Source of the DNA: RFSX01 sp964495785
GTDB lineage: Bacteria > Bacteroidota > Bacteroidia > Chitinophagales > Saprospiraceae
Assembly (NCBI GenBank): GCA_964495785.1
Contig: CAZBXL010000053.1
Location: 1-27,437 of the forward strand
Direction of reading: 5' to 3'
DNA length: 27,437 nucleotides
Each line of letters starts with the position of its first letter. The first letter of the stretch is position 1. Below the pieces are notes generated by a model. The model saw nothing but the letters and a program-made list of their open reading frames with translations, was not told the origin of the DNA and searched no databases. The position numbers were made by a program, and so were the translations under genes. This document shows positions 1 to 9,003 of this stretch, in pieces.

Positions 1-185
1 ACATGATGACAAAACTGATGGTAGACTACATCTACTTAAAAGAATTGACAGACCATTTTGATGCACAAGAATCTATGAAGTATTTTTTAGCCTCCAACGT
101 GATGCATATCATATACATCGCTATGATAGGGACACTCAGTTTTTTTATAAAAAATTATAAATGGAAGGGAAGGGTTGTACATTGA
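1..185 (+). CDS. C-terminal fragment of a membrane glycosyltransferase-like protein (5' end outside window)
   Basis: An open frame runs from the window edge to a TGA at 183-185. The visible ~60 residues contain one hydrophobic membrane segment (about residues 27-48) followed by a short basic tail, KNYKWKGRVVH. A terminal membrane helix ending in a WKGR-type tail is common at the end of family 2 glycosyltransferases of Bacteroidota, which is the basis of the name. The catalytic domain is not in the window, so the call rests on the tail alone. The in-frame ATG at position 3 is probably internal and not a real start. The gene converges on the secreted-protein gene on the minus strand with only 29 bp between their stops. 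Another polytopic membrane protein remains possible. Confidence 0.45.
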   Translation, partial: MMTKLMVDYIYLKELTDHFDAQESMKYFLASNVMHIIYIAMIGTLSFFIKNYKWKGRVVH

Positions 186-214
186 CGGAAACATTAACTC
201 ACACAATAATCCAA

Positions 215-1732
215 CTAATCCACAACCACCAATCTCGAAGTATATACAACCCTATCTTTATTATCTTCAGGTACAAATTCCACAGAATATACTCCTGCGG
301 TTATACCATTTATGTCTACTTCAATTTTCCCAAACACACTCTCCCTATTCATAGTCAGCTGACCTTCCATACCCAAGATAAAAATATCACCACGTATAGC
401 TTCAGGTAACTCTACCCATACATACTCCGAAGCAGGATTAGGAAATACTTTGAGATCACGGCGCCAATAAACCGTTTCTCCCAATACCGTCAATAAAGAA
501 GGATCACACTTCTCATCATCATCAACTCTGAAGCGAGGAAAATTAGGAAAACTACCTGTAGAAGAAATTTCAGGTAACTTAATACCTTGCTGAACCAGAT
601 CACATGCGACCCCCTTTTCATTAGGCTTATGGATGACATGAAAGGAATTACTACTACTCCCTGGTCTTATGTATATCCTACAATCTGGCCCTAAAGTGCT
701 TACAAAAAAGCTGGTCGAAAATGGATCTCTCACGCCGTTATATTCTGCTATGAAAACTTTGCCATCTTCCAAGTTGTCAAAAGCCACTTCCACTTGCCAT
801 AATGAATCGGCTGTAGCGAGATAAAGAAATCTTGAATTAGAACTCCACTCACAGGTACCGAATGCCGCATCTTCAGGTATAGGTACCGCCAACTTTCTCA
901 CATTAGATAATGCCCCATCTTGTCTATCAAAATCATAAAGAAGTAAGCCATCATATTGATTAAAGTAGGCATACTTAGTGCCGTCGGGCGAAAATTTTGC
1001 ATCTCCTGATGCAGAAGCATTGATAGGATGAAACTCATGAAAAGCATCCTGAGCTTGGGAAAGTCTTAAGCCTTGATCGTCTAAGCTAAAAGTATAAAAC
1101 TTATTATCAGAAGCTGGATTTATGATCCACCAATCTTCACCATTCTCTTGATAGATGGCAGTGAGATAAGACCAATGAAAGGTATCTGTAGTGTAAAAAT
1201 CAAAATTCTTCTGCGTTACTGCACCACTACCACCATCAAGTTGCATGTCAACATAGCTATAGGATAGATTGAATACATCGAAATCTAAATCTATACTCAT
1301 GTCTACTTCTAACCTTTTGTGTATAACGTAATAACCATCAAGAAAAGCTGGGTCTTGCAATATCAACATATCCTGCCTCCCAGGATATCCAAAATTACAA
1401 CTTCCACCAAACCAAAAATCATCAAAAAATTCTCCTGCATTTATACTATCGCCATTCATTATGACTTGATGATCACGATTAGCAATAGCACAGCCATTAG
1501 AATAAAAAAGTAAATTCCCATCTTTATCACAAATCGAAACATTATTTCGATCAAATCTCAATCCACTGTCTCTCAATTGTGGAACAAAAGGTCGATTATT
1601 AAAATCAAACTTCAAAGCCCTGAATTCCGGGCCAATTTGTTGGTCAATTCCAAAAAACCACTGATAATCTCGCTTATCTTGAGATGAAGCTATGGTGCTG
1701 ATAAGTAAAAAGATCAAAAAGGATAATCTCAT
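215..1732 (-). CDS. Secreted protein with C-terminal T9SS type A sorting domain
   Basis: The 505-aa product starts with a signal peptide (residues 1 to about 18, MRLSFLIFLLISTIASSQ) and is expected to be exported. The last ~79 residues form a type IX secretion sorting domain: it opens with the LKVFPNPASEYVWVELP motif (about residue 427), has a central strand FILGMEGQ and ends in GVYSVEFV...SRLVVVD. Such domains direct outer-membrane translocation and are then removed. The ~400-residue middle carries short repeats of the type FSPDGTKYAYFNQYDGLLLYDF, resembling beta-propeller blades. A four-Cys set and WFFGIDQQ/FSNGC-like stretches are typical of large secreted Saprospiraceae-type proteins of unknown function. 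No catalytic motif is recognisable. It lies alone, convergent with the upstream glycosyltransferase-like fragment, and a second T9SS tail lies just upstream of its start. Confidence 0.85.
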   Translation of the reverse strand: MRLSFLIFLLISTIASSQDKRDYQWFFGIDQQIGPEFRALKFDFNNRPFVPQLRDSGLRFDRNNVSICDKDGNLLFYSNGCAIANRDHQVIMNGDSINAGEFFDDFWFGGSCNFGYPGRQDMLILQDPAFLDGYYVIHKRLEVDMSIDLDFDVFNLSYSYVDMQLDGGSGAVTQKNFDFYTTDTFHWSYLTAIYQENGEDWWIINPASDNKFYTFSLDDQGLRLSQAQDAFHEFHPINASASGDAKFSPDGTKYAYFNQYDGLLLYDFDRQDGALSNVRKLAVPIPEDAAFGTCEWSSNSRFLYLATADSLWQVEVAFDNLEDGKVFIAEYNGVRDPFSTSFFVSTLGPDCRIYIRPGSSSNSFHVIHKPNEKGVACDLVQQGIKLPEISSTGSFPNFPRFRVDDDEKCDPSLLTVLGETVYWRRDLKVFPNPASEYVWVELPEAIRGDIFILGMEGQLTMNRESVFGKIEVDINGITAGVYSVEFVPEDNKDRVVYTSRLVVVD

Positions 1733-1783
1733 AAAGTCTGTCTTTTTTATTCTAATGGGTGCAGATACTATAGGTTGTTATAG

Positions 1784-1931
1784 TTAAGGATTAATTACAA
1801 TTTTTTCTATGGTCATGTAACCACTATGATGAGATATATTAATAAAATAAATTCCTGGAGCATACATACTGGTGGACATGATATTAGAAGTAAATGTAAT
1901 TAGAAGGTTATTAAGAAGGACTTTGAATTAG
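1784..1931 (-). pseudogene. Detached T9SS C-terminal sorting-domain fragment
   Basis: On the minus strand, reading after an in-frame TAA near 1932, the frame encodes about 45 residues containing VLLNNLLITFTSN, MYAPGIYFINISHHSGY and a final KIVINP before TAA at 1784-1786. This is the usual end of a T9SS type A sorting domain (YAPGIYFI...KIVI). There is no signal peptide, no PNP-type opening motif and no body. It is therefore best read as the surviving 3' end of a decayed secreted-protein gene lying between the intact T9SS gene and the rhomboid gene. It is too short to appear as a normal ORF call. Confidence 0.7.
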
Positions 1932-1946
1932 TAAAAGAATTTGATT

Positions 1947-2558
1947 CTATCGCCTCCTCTTGTACCACATCCAAGTGAGAATAGCTCCAGCTATGGCTCC
2001 ACCAATATGAGCAAAGTGAGCAATACCAGAGTCAGCCCCTCTAACTCCCTGAAAGACATCATACGCGATAAGACCTATAGCAAGGTACCTAGCTTTAATA
2101 GGGATAGGCGGAAACAGAAGCATAAGCCTTTCATTAGGAAATAGCACAGCGAATGATATTAAGATGCCATACACAGCACCAGAAGCGCCTATGATAGGTG
2201 TAAAGAATTGCTGACCCGTCTCTAAATATAACATGTAGTCTATTCCCATATGAGCAACGACGGCTCCAGCTCCACTTAATAGATAGAGAGTAAGGAATCT
2301 TTTAGGTCCCATATATCGCTCGACGTAGGATCCTAAGAAAAATAAAGACAACATATTAAATCCAATATGAGCCAACCCAGGAGCATGAGCAAACATGTGA
2401 GTTACAAGCTGATAGGGTTGAAAATTGACCGGATCTAAAATGAAAAACAATGCCAGATTAGGAATATATTCTTTAGAAGGTAAGTAGTAAGCACATAAGT
2501 GTACAATGACATTTATGATAATCAAAAACTTAACGACTTCAGTAATCTTTTGTCTCAT
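1947..2558 (-). CDS. Rhomboid family intramembrane serine protease
   Basis: The 203-aa polytopic membrane protein has the rhomboid signatures in order. HIGFN (H64 to N68, the HxxxN of TM2) lies near the oxyanion site. GASG carries the nucleophile Ser126. HFAHIGG carries His184 as the catalytic partner. About six hydrophobic segments are visible, and the length is normal for a minimal six-helix bacterial rhomboid. Rhomboids cleave membrane-protein substrates within the bilayer; the substrate here is unknown. The gene begins 15 bp after the mutL stop on the same strand, so the two are probably co-transcribed. A mutL-rhomboid order is familiar in Bacteroidota. The product ends in a basic RRR tail. 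Confidence 0.92.
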   Translation of the reverse strand: MRQKITEVVKFLIIINVIVHLCAYYLPSKEYIPNLALFFILDPVNFQPYQLVTHMFAHAPGLAHIGFNMLSLFFLGSYVERYMGPKRFLTLYLLSGAGAVVAHMGIDYMLYLETGQQFFTPIIGASGAVYGILISFAVLFPNERLMLLFPPIPIKARYLAIGLIAYDVFQGVRGADSGIAHFAHIGGAIAGAILTWMWYKRRR

Positions 2559-2573
2559 ATTTTAAAGTTAACC

Positions 2574-4382
2574 CTAACTAAACTGTTTTTCTAACTCTGA
2601 TAGTTCATATGTAACAAAAACTTTTTTGCCCGTAGGACTGACATGAGGGTTGGCACAAGCAAAAAGATCATCTATGAGTTGTTCTATTTCTTCAGAACTA
2701 AGGATTTTGCCTTTTCTGACAGAGGTACTTTGTGCCATAGCAATAGCTAGCTTTTCATTCTTGGACATGTCCAAATTATGGCTATGAGTATATTGCTCTA
2801 TCAGTAAGTCGATGACTGATTGTAGATTACTCTCTTCCATTCCAGCAGGTATGCCATTAGCGACGTATGTGTTACCACCAAATGATTGTATATCAAACCC
2901 AAACTTCTTGAGAGCATCCTGTAGTGTCTCAAAAATGGCTTGCTTGTCTTTGCTGATTTGTATAGTAATAGGAAAGAGTTGCTTTTGTACGAGAGGTTCT
3001 TGAGTTTCTAATTTTTTTATATAACGCTCATAGAGAATACGTTCATGAGCATTGTGTTGGTCTATAATTGCAAAGCCACTCTTCATCTGTAGGATGATAT
3101 ATTGATTATGGAGTTGGTATGGCTTACTATGTGTAGGCTCATCTATGAGGTGACTTCCTAAGAGATCGCCTGTAGCAGCACTCGGCATAGTCAACTCTTC
3201 TTCGTCAATATCACTGTCTAAGTCAATAACATTGTCTGTGTTATACAGTGACTGCCAGTTACGCATCACAGGTGCAGACCTTGTGAGAGATGCTCTGGGC
3301 TGCACGTAGTCATTCCTATCTGCATTTGATCTTGGGTCAGGTATAGACTTAAAATTGTTATCCTGATTTTCAAAATCTAAAATCGGCGTCATACTATATC
3401 TACCTAAAGCATGCTTGACAGAAACTTTTACATAATTGTATATGACCCGTTCGTCATCAAATTTTATTTCTTGCTTAGTAGGGTGTACATTAATGTCGAT
3501 CTTAGCCGGGTCTATTTCTAAAAATAAGACAAAGAAGGGATGTTGGTCTTCACTTACGAGGTGACTATATGCGCCTTTGATTGCGTGATTAAGATAATGA
3601 CTCTTAATGAATCTTTTATTGACAAATATATATTGATCACCTTTTTGTTTTTTAGCGATATCGGGATTACCTATTAGCCCTTCGACTTTGATGATGTCTG
3701 TATCTTCTTCTACGCGGAGTAATTTGTCTTCGTAAGTTTTTCTGAATAGACTAATGACACGTTTCTTAAGTGTACCTGATAATAAATTATAGACTTCGTT
3801 ATCATTGTGTACGACGACGAATCTTATCTCAGGATAAGCTAAGGCGACTCTTGTAAATTCTTCTAAGATATATTTTAACTCTACGGAGTCAGTCTTCAGA
3901 AACTTTCTTCTTGCGGGTACATTAAAGAACAGGTTTTTGACAGCGATAGAAGTACCGGGTTCTGCTTGGCAGTAGGATTGTTCTTTGATTTCAGATGAGT
4001 GTATTCTCAGCAGAGAAGCCACATCAGAATCGTGTTGTCTTGTCTTCATTTCTACCTCAGCTATAGAAGCGATGGACGCTAGTGCCTCACCTCTAAATCC
4101 CATCGTATGTAATGCGAATAAGTCGTCAGCTGATTTGATCTTAGAGGTGGCATGTCTTTCGAAGCTCATACGAGCATCCGTCTCTGACATACCCTTACCA
4201 TTATCTATGACCTGTATGAGAGTCTTACCTGAGTTTTTGATGATAAGACTTATGGATGTAGCTCCTGCGTCAAGAGAATTTTCTAATAGTTCCTTGACGA
4301 CGGATGCGGGTCTTTGTATGACCTCTCCTGCGGCTATCTGATTAGCAACAGATTCTGGTAGTAATTTTATAATATCCGACAT
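2574..4382 (-). CDS. mutL: DNA mismatch repair protein MutL
   Basis: The 602-aa protein has the GHKL ATPase motifs of MutL near the N-terminus: ELLEN (E31 to N35), DNGKGM (60-65) and GFRGEAL (95-101). An N-terminal transducer domain, a long acidic linker (about 340-410) and a C-terminal dimerisation domain follow. MutL couples mismatch recognition by MutS to strand incision and repair. The C-terminal domain keeps DQHNAHERILYE (starting at D441), matching DQHx(x)2E(x)4E of nicking MutL proteins. The expected Cys-containing motifs appear as AQSTSVRKG and SPTGKK, without the metal-binding cysteines. Nicking activity is therefore uncertain. The gene sits between a small membrane-protein gene (84 bp upstream) and the rhomboid gene, all on one strand. 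Confidence 0.96.
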   Translation of the reverse strand: MSDIIKLLPESVANQIAAGEVIQRPASVVKELLENSLDAGATSISLIIKNSGKTLIQVIDNGKGMSETDARMSFERHATSKIKSADDLFALHTMGFRGEALASIASIAEVEMKTRQHDSDVASLLRIHSSEIKEQSYCQAEPGTSIAVKNLFFNVPARRKFLKTDSVELKYILEEFTRVALAYPEIRFVVVHNDNEVYNLLSGTLKKRVISLFRKTYEDKLLRVEEDTDIIKVEGLIGNPDIAKKQKGDQYIFVNKRFIKSHYLNHAIKGAYSHLVSEDQHPFFVLFLEIDPAKIDINVHPTKQEIKFDDERVIYNYVKVSVKHALGRYSMTPILDFENQDNNFKSIPDPRSNADRNDYVQPRASLTRSAPVMRNWQSLYNTDNVIDLDSDIDEEELTMPSAATGDLLGSHLIDEPTHSKPYQLHNQYIILQMKSGFAIIDQHNAHERILYERYIKKLETQEPLVQKQLFPITIQISKDKQAIFETLQDALKKFGFDIQSFGGNTYVANGIPAGMEESNLQSVIDLLIEQYTHSHNLDMSKNEKLAIAMAQSTSVRKGKILSSEEIEQLIDDLFACANPHVSPTGKKVFVTYELSELEKQFS

Positions 4383-4466
4383 CCAATATTCCTTGTTCTA
4401 CAAACGCCAAAGAAATAGTTTTTTACTCGGAAAATTGGACTAAGTTTTCAACAATATGTGGATTTA

Positions 4467-4784
4467 TTAGCCTAAAAATTGCTCTACCATGATGGATAGT
4501 TTGTCTGATGTAAGGAACAGATATGTGATCAAAACTAAAATTACAATTATATATAAAAGTCTCAGATTAGACTTTTTAGCTAGCGATTTTCTGTAATTAT
4601 CATCACCCAGATAACCCTGTCTGAATCCATCCGTAATACGTTCTTTCATCAGTGTACTATTCTTAGAATCATCCCCGTATCGCTTTAATCTTTCTTCTAA
4701 TTCTTCTTTTTCTGCATCATAAAATCGGGGTACGTAATCAAATTTTCTATGTTTTGGTACTTTGCCTAGTCCTGAAAACTTCAT
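4467..4784 (-). CDS. Small single-pass membrane protein, Bacteroidota-conserved type, function unknown
   Basis: The 105-aa product has a basic, aromatic N-terminus with KHRKFDYVPRFYD (residues 11-23), a charged helical stretch (24-36) and one membrane helix near the C-terminus (about 74-91). The FDYxPRFY block resembles small proteins found beside mutL or ribH in many Bacteroidota, some of which carry the doubtful database name riboflavin synthase subunit beta. Nothing here supports an enzymatic role. It lies 84 bp upstream of mutL on the same strand and may be the first gene of a mutL-rhomboid transcript. The start ATG is chosen because the conserved-looking block begins soon after it. Confidence 0.75.
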   Translation of the reverse strand: MKFSGLGKVPKHRKFDYVPRFYDAEKEELEERLKRYGDDSKNSTLMKERITDGFRQGYLGDDNYRKSLAKKSNLRLLYIIVILVLITYLFLTSDKLSIMVEQFLG

Positions 4785-4910
4785 CTATCCTTAATTTTAT
4801 TTGTAATCTAAATTATTAATAAGATGTGATATTATATGACATAGGTGTAACATAAGACTCGATACTTACAAAAAGAAGATATTTCTACAATTTTACTTTT
4901 ATAATTAACC

Positions 4911-4918
4911 TACATTTG
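4911..4918 (+). promoter_or_regulatory. Bacteroidota-type -7 promoter element (TACATTTG)
   Basis: TACATTTG matches the TAnnTTTG -7 consensus of Bacteroidota housekeeping promoters exactly. It lies 24 bp before the ATG of the PurF-like gene. An AGGAT ribosome-binding-like sequence sits at about 4933-4937. No clear TTG lies at the usual -33 spacing, so only half the promoter is convincing. Confidence 0.5.
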
Positions 4919-4942
4919 TAATACCTCCAACAGGATATAATA

Positions 4943-6838
4943 ATGAGTGATAAAATAAAACACGAATGCGGATTAGCAATAATTCGTTTACTCAAGCCAC
5001 TGGATTATTACAACAAAAAGTACGGCACGCCACTATATGGTATTAATAAGCTGGAACTTCTCCTACAGAAACAAAGAAATAGAGGACAAGACGGTGCAGG
5101 CATAGCCACTATAAAACTCGATATGCCAGCGGGTCATAGATACATCAGTAGAAAAAGAAGTAATGGCGCTATGCCACTCGAAGATATTTTTTCTGATGTG
5201 TATAAATATTTTAATCACCTTTCTGAAGAGGAATTATCTGATACGGTATCACTCAAAAAAAACAAACCTTATACGGGAGAACTTCTCATGGGTCATCTAA
5301 GATATGGCACACATGGAGTTAACTCTATAGAGTCAGTCCATCCATTTTTAAGATTAAATAATTGGATCACAAGAAATCTTGTGATGGCTGGTAATTTTAA
5401 TTTGACTAATGTGAATGAGCTTTTCGAAGAGCTTATATCTTTTGGTCAGCATCCTAAGGAGATGTCAGATACGGTAACTGTCATGGAGAAGATAGGACAC
5501 TTCTTAGATGACGAAGTACAGAAGCTATTTTCATGGTTTAAGGCAGAGGGATATTCTAATGAAAGGATAACGGAATTAATTGCTCAGAAGTTAGATGTAG
5601 CACGACTACTACAGAGGGCCTCAAGAAAATTTGATGGGGGATACGCCATGGCAGGAATGATAGGTCATGGTGATATGTTTGTCATGAGAGATCCTATCGG
5701 AATACGTCCAGCTTATTATTACGCAGACGATGAGATTGTGGTAGTGGCGTCTGAGAGACCTGCGATACAGACATCTTTTGCATATAGCTTTAATAACATA
5801 AAAGAACTCCAACCAGGACATGCACTTATCGTGAAAAAAAGTGGTATCGTCACAGAGCAGATGATCACTCAGCCCAAGGAAAGAAAAGCATGTTCATTTG
5901 AGAGAATATATTTCTCACGAGGCAATGATCTTGATATTTATAATGAGAGAAAAAACTTGGGTCGTCTATTAGCAGATAGAATATTAGAAGAAATAGACTA
6001 TGATCTGGAAAGCGCTATTTTTTCATTTATACCTAATACAGCAGAGATTTCATATTTGGGGCTATTAGATGGTGTTAATGATAAGTTAGATATTATTAAG
6101 AAGAAACGAATTCTTGAACTAGGTGATAATGTTACTGAAGCAGAAATCGATTCTATCTTCAGAATGAAAGTGCACTCAGAAAAACTGGCAATTAAGGATG
6201 CTAAGATGCGGACTTTTATAGCCAATGATATTAATAGAGGTAGCATGGTGTCTCATGTGTATGATGTCACATATGGAATTGTAGAAAATGAAAAAGACAC
6301 CATTATCGTCATAGATGATTCTATCGTAAGAGGTACGACTCTTAAGAATAGTATTCTCGAAATTCTCTCAAGGCTGAAGCCGAAAAAAATAATCGTTGTC
6401 TCTTCAGCTCCTCAGATACGGTACCCAGATTGTTACGGTATCGATATGTCTAAGATGAAAGAGTTTGTCGCATTTAAAGCATTACTTGCCCTACTGGAGG
6501 AGAACGGTAAGGAACACCTTATAGAAGAAACATACCATAAATGCAAAGCGGAGTTACTCAAGCCGAGTCACGAAATTAAAAATCCGGTCAAGGACCTCTA
6601 TGCATTGTTTGATTACGATGTTGTATCTGACAAAATAGCAGAAATCATTACGCCTACACATCTCAAACCTGAGGTTAAGATCATCTATCAGACGATCGAT
6701 AACCTGCACAAGGCATGTCCAGAGAATCTTGGGGATTGGTATTTTTCAGGAGATTATCCGACACCAGGAGGAATGAGAGTTGTAAATATCGCTTTCATTA
6801 ATTTCTACGAAGGCGTAGACGCAAGGGCATACATGTAA
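4943..6838 (+). CDS. Long amidophosphoribosyltransferase-like protein (class II glutamine amidotransferase plus PRTase domain)
   Basis: The 631-aa protein combines an N-terminal Ntn glutamine amidotransferase domain with a C-terminal phosphoribosyltransferase domain, as in PurF, which makes phosphoribosylamine from PRPP and glutamine in purine synthesis. The likely nucleophile is Cys9 in HECGLA, implying removal of an 8-residue propeptide. RNRGQDGAG (about 46-54) and GHLRYGTHG match the glutaminase domain. VIDDSIVRGTT (about 456-466) is the PRPP-binding loop. Canonical PurF is about 470-510 aa; the extra length lies mainly in a helical insertion after residue 165 and in residues 350-430. There the usual PxSGxxxAxGY region is replaced by FIPNTAEISYLGLL. 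It may be a Bacteroidota PurF paralog instead of the housekeeping enzyme, so no symbol is given. It is monocistronic. Confidence 0.88.
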   Translation: MSDKIKHECGLAIIRLLKPLDYYNKKYGTPLYGINKLELLLQKQRNRGQDGAGIATIKLDMPAGHRYISRKRSNGAMPLEDIFSDVYKYFNHLSEEELSDTVSLKKNKPYTGELLMGHLRYGTHGVNSIESVHPFLRLNNWITRNLVMAGNFNLTNVNELFEELISFGQHPKEMSDTVTVMEKIGHFLDDEVQKLFSWFKAEGYSNERITELIAQKLDVARLLQRASRKFDGGYAMAGMIGHGDMFVMRDPIGIRPAYYYADDEIVVVASERPAIQTSFAYSFNNIKELQPGHALIVKKSGIVTEQMITQPKERKACSFERIYFSRGNDLDIYNERKNLGRLLADRILEEIDYDLESAIFSFIPNTAEISYLGLLDGVNDKLDIIKKKRILELGDNVTEAEIDSIFRMKVHSEKLAIKDAKMRTFIANDINRGSMVSHVYDVTYGIVENEKDTIIVIDDSIVRGTTLKNSILEILSRLKPKKIIVVSSAPQIRYPDCYGIDMSKMKEFVAFKALLALLEENGKEHLIEETYHKCKAELLKPSHEIKNPVKDLYALFDYDVVSDKIAEIITPTHLKPEVKIIYQTIDNLHKACPENLGDWYFSGDYPTPGGMRVVNIAFINFYEGVDARAYM

Positions 6839-7188
6839 TCAAGTAGTTTTTCCTTATTGATAAATAAGTAATATTTATTGAACCCGTTCATTATGTCTGT
6901 AGGCCTACACTCATTAGGGATGCGACTCTATTAGGAGTGATCGAATACCTATCCAGGGGAACTTGTTCTCTTGAAATATGTATTGATTAGTTATTATAAT
7001 AAGAGGCTGTTATTAATTAGATATATTATTTATATGATTATTACGTTTTAAATGTGGATGAGCACATTGTCTTGAGGTCAGGACTCCTCGGTAATGGATA
7101 GAGTGTATTCACTCGACATTTTCCATGTTATAGTCACTTTAGTATTACATTAGAAAAACTATATATAAGTTAATTGAGATTATAAAAT
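6839..7188. other. Gene-free interval between the PurF-like gene and the duplicated lipoprotein island
   Basis: No open frame of convincing length or composition is seen on either strand. Visible structure is limited to a perfect 12-bp palindrome TGTAGGCCTACA at 6898-6909 and small hairpins around 7076-7125, such as GAGTG-TATT-CACTC. The dyad repeat found after the island's small genes is absent here, so this left edge of the island differs from its internal boundaries. Confidence 0.6.
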
Positions 7189-7229
7189 TTACCATCTTAC
7201 TAATTTGGATATACGAGTGGGGGGGGGGG
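7189..7229 (+). promoter_or_regulatory. Conserved upstream leader with an 11-G tract, copy 1
   Basis: A 30-bp block (7189-7218, TTACCATC...GAGT) is followed by 11 consecutive G (7219-7229) and then 25 bp to the ATG at 7255. The same 30-bp block occurs before the second large lipoprotein gene but with 8 G. CTAATTTGG inside the block is a weak -7-like element. The G run would then lie close to the transcription start or in the leader. Homopolymer slippage could alter expression; this is inferred from the length difference only. Confidence 0.5.
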
Positions 7230-7254
7230 TAAATTGGTCTAAAAATAATATCTA

Positions 7255-9003
7255 ATGAAAAGTCTAAAATTTTGTTTTATAAGTTTTGTTGTTTTTATTT
7301 CTTGTCAACAAAACGAATATTCATTACCTGATGAATCTCTTCAAGATGTACCATTCGAGCAAAATAACGAACTATCAATTCCTCTATACACTCGAAACCA
7401 AATCGAAAGTAATACGGGTTCTATCTCGCCAGACATTGAGTTCTTAAAAGATATTCGTGATTACCTGTCCCAAGATTCTGAATTTTTAGATGCTCAACAT
7501 CAACTAGTTGAAAATTATGGAAAGTTATATTGGAGTCATGCAGTATTGGATGTCACCAACGAAAGCTCTTATTTATTGTGTTTGCCATTTATAAAAAATG
7601 ATGAATATTCAGGTCTTCTTATTATAACAGGACATGAAGATCATATTGATTTAAATTTTGTTGATGTGTATACTCTTAAACGATGTATTAGGGAAAGTAC
7701 TATAACCTCGGATAATTTCTATTTGACATATGCTTTAACCAAACTTAGCTACTTAGAATATATAAGAAATAATCGTGTTATTAAATCTTATGTTGATGCA
7801 CTTCATGAGATATTTAATTTTTCTGGAATTGAACTAGAATTGAGGAGTGAGATAAATGTATCATATTGGAGTGAAGGTCCAGGTCAATTAGAAGATGGTT
7901 CATGGGCCTTAGTCGCAAAATTTCACGAACAAATAATCCCATGTAATGGTGGAGGTGGGGGTGCTGGTGGCACCAGTGTCGATACTAGTTTAAGTGGCGA
8001 TGGCCCTGCTGGTGGAAGCTCAGGAAATACAGATAATAATGATGAAAATGACGAAAGTGATGAAGTTATTACCGTCGAAGATCTCTTAGATGATCTTTCG
8101 ATAGATGATGACTGTGTAAACTTACTTTCTAATGAGGCTGTTTTACAAGCAGGAGAGCTACTTAGTAATATGACATTTCCTTGTGAAGACAGAACGGATG
8201 AGGAAATATTAAGTGATATTCTAAATGCCTTATGTGATGAATCTGGAGTCAATAGTGGTGATGCCGATAGCTTGTTGACAAATATAGATATAAATGTTGA
8301 TTTGGTGTCTGGAGGTGATTTGTCTGAAGGATTGGGTGGGTATGATAGGATTAAAGTATTAGATAATACCACTGATTGTGAAAAGAGTTTCAAGGATCAA
8401 TGTCCTAAATTAAAAGATATTTTGGATAATTTTGTTGGCGATAAGGGTGATAATCCTAACTGTTCCCTAATAGAAGAATTAGGAGAATCACCGATAGAAT
8501 CTACTTATTTCCTAGATTGTGATAAAAATTTCGTTCAAGATAAACTTGGCAGGACTACAACAAGTGATTCAAATAGAGACGATGATAACAATGCTATTAA
8601 AGTTGGTTTTAGTCCTGATCTCTGTAATAAATCTTGTGTAGAAATTTTAAATGTAGTTGTTCACGAATCTGTACATGCTAAAATTCTTAATTCAACTTTA
8701 ATTACTGTTCCAGAAGGATTTAATTCAGATGCTCACTTTATTAATGTGCATAGACAAATAAGGAGCAATCAGTTTGATGGAGAAATACAAGATCATAGAA
8801 TAATGGCAAAGTTCTTGGCATTAGAGATGGCAAAAGCAATGCATGAAATGATAGGAATTGGTGATCCACAGGATTATTTATTTTGGTCATATCAAGGACT
8901 TGGAATTGATCCAAGTGAATTTTTGAATACTGCCCAAATATCTGAAATGAATCAGGGTTGGAACAATATAAAACAAGAAGTAGATGAGAATTATAAGTGC
9001 TAG
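7255..9003 (+). CDS. Large lipoprotein with C-terminal zincin-like HExxH domain, copy 1
   Basis: The 582-aa product has a lipoprotein signal (VFISC, lipid-attachment Cys17). An N-terminal domain follows to about residue 229, then a Gly-rich run (232-240) in a Gly/Ser/Asp-rich linker to about 275. A short Cys-containing acidic helical region precedes a divergent C-terminal domain starting near 353. That domain contains HESVH (H470 to H474), the HExxH signature of zinc metallopeptidases. Conserved downstream His and Glu residues (DHRIMAKFLALE) could supply the third ligand. The first 352 codons are nearly all DNA-identical to the second copy at 9775, while the tail is only about half identical. 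It overlaps the following small lipoprotein gene by 20 bp. A surface protease or a polymorphic-toxin-like effector is plausible but unproven. Confidence 0.8.
   Translation: MKSLKFCFISFVVFISCQQNEYSLPDESLQDVPFEQNNELSIPLYTRNQIESNTGSISPDIEFLKDIRDYLSQDSEFLDAQHQLVENYGKLYWSHAVLDVTNESSYLLCLPFIKNDEYSGLLIITGHEDHIDLNFVDVYTLKRCIRESTITSDNFYLTYALTKLSYLEYIRNNRVIKSYVDALHEIFNFSGIELELRSEINVSYWSEGPGQLEDGSWALVAKFHEQIIPCNGGGGGAGGTSVDTSLSGDGPAGGSSGNTDNNDENDESDEVITVEDLLDDLSIDDDCVNLLSNEAVLQAGELLSNMTFPCEDRTDEEILSDILNALCDESGVNSGDADSLLTNIDINVDLVSGGDLSEGLGGYDRIKVLDNTTDCEKSFKDQCPKLKDILDNFVGDKGDNPNCSLIEELGESPIESTYFLDCDKNFVQDKLGRTTTSDSNRDDDNNAIKVGFSPDLCNKSCVEILNVVVHESVHAKILNSTLITVPEGFNSDAHFINVHRQIRSNQFDGEIQDHRIMAKFLALEMAKAMHEMIGIGDPQDYLFWSYQGLGIDPSEFLNTAQISEMNQGWNNIKQEVDENYKC
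7289..8309 (+). repeat. Perfect ~1,021-bp direct repeat, copy 1
   Basis: Read line by line, this stretch is identical to 9809-10829 at a constant offset of 2,520 bases. Identity begins inside the signal-peptide codons and ends abruptly at codon 352 of the large lipoprotein gene. Both flanks are clearly diverged, including at synonymous sites. That points to recent duplication or gene conversion restricted to the front of the gene. Confidence 0.95.

Noticed and set aside
6839..7188. Small RNA or fourth dyad repeat in the left flank of the island
   Set aside because: Only short hairpins and a 12-bp palindrome are present; none shares the core of copies A-C.
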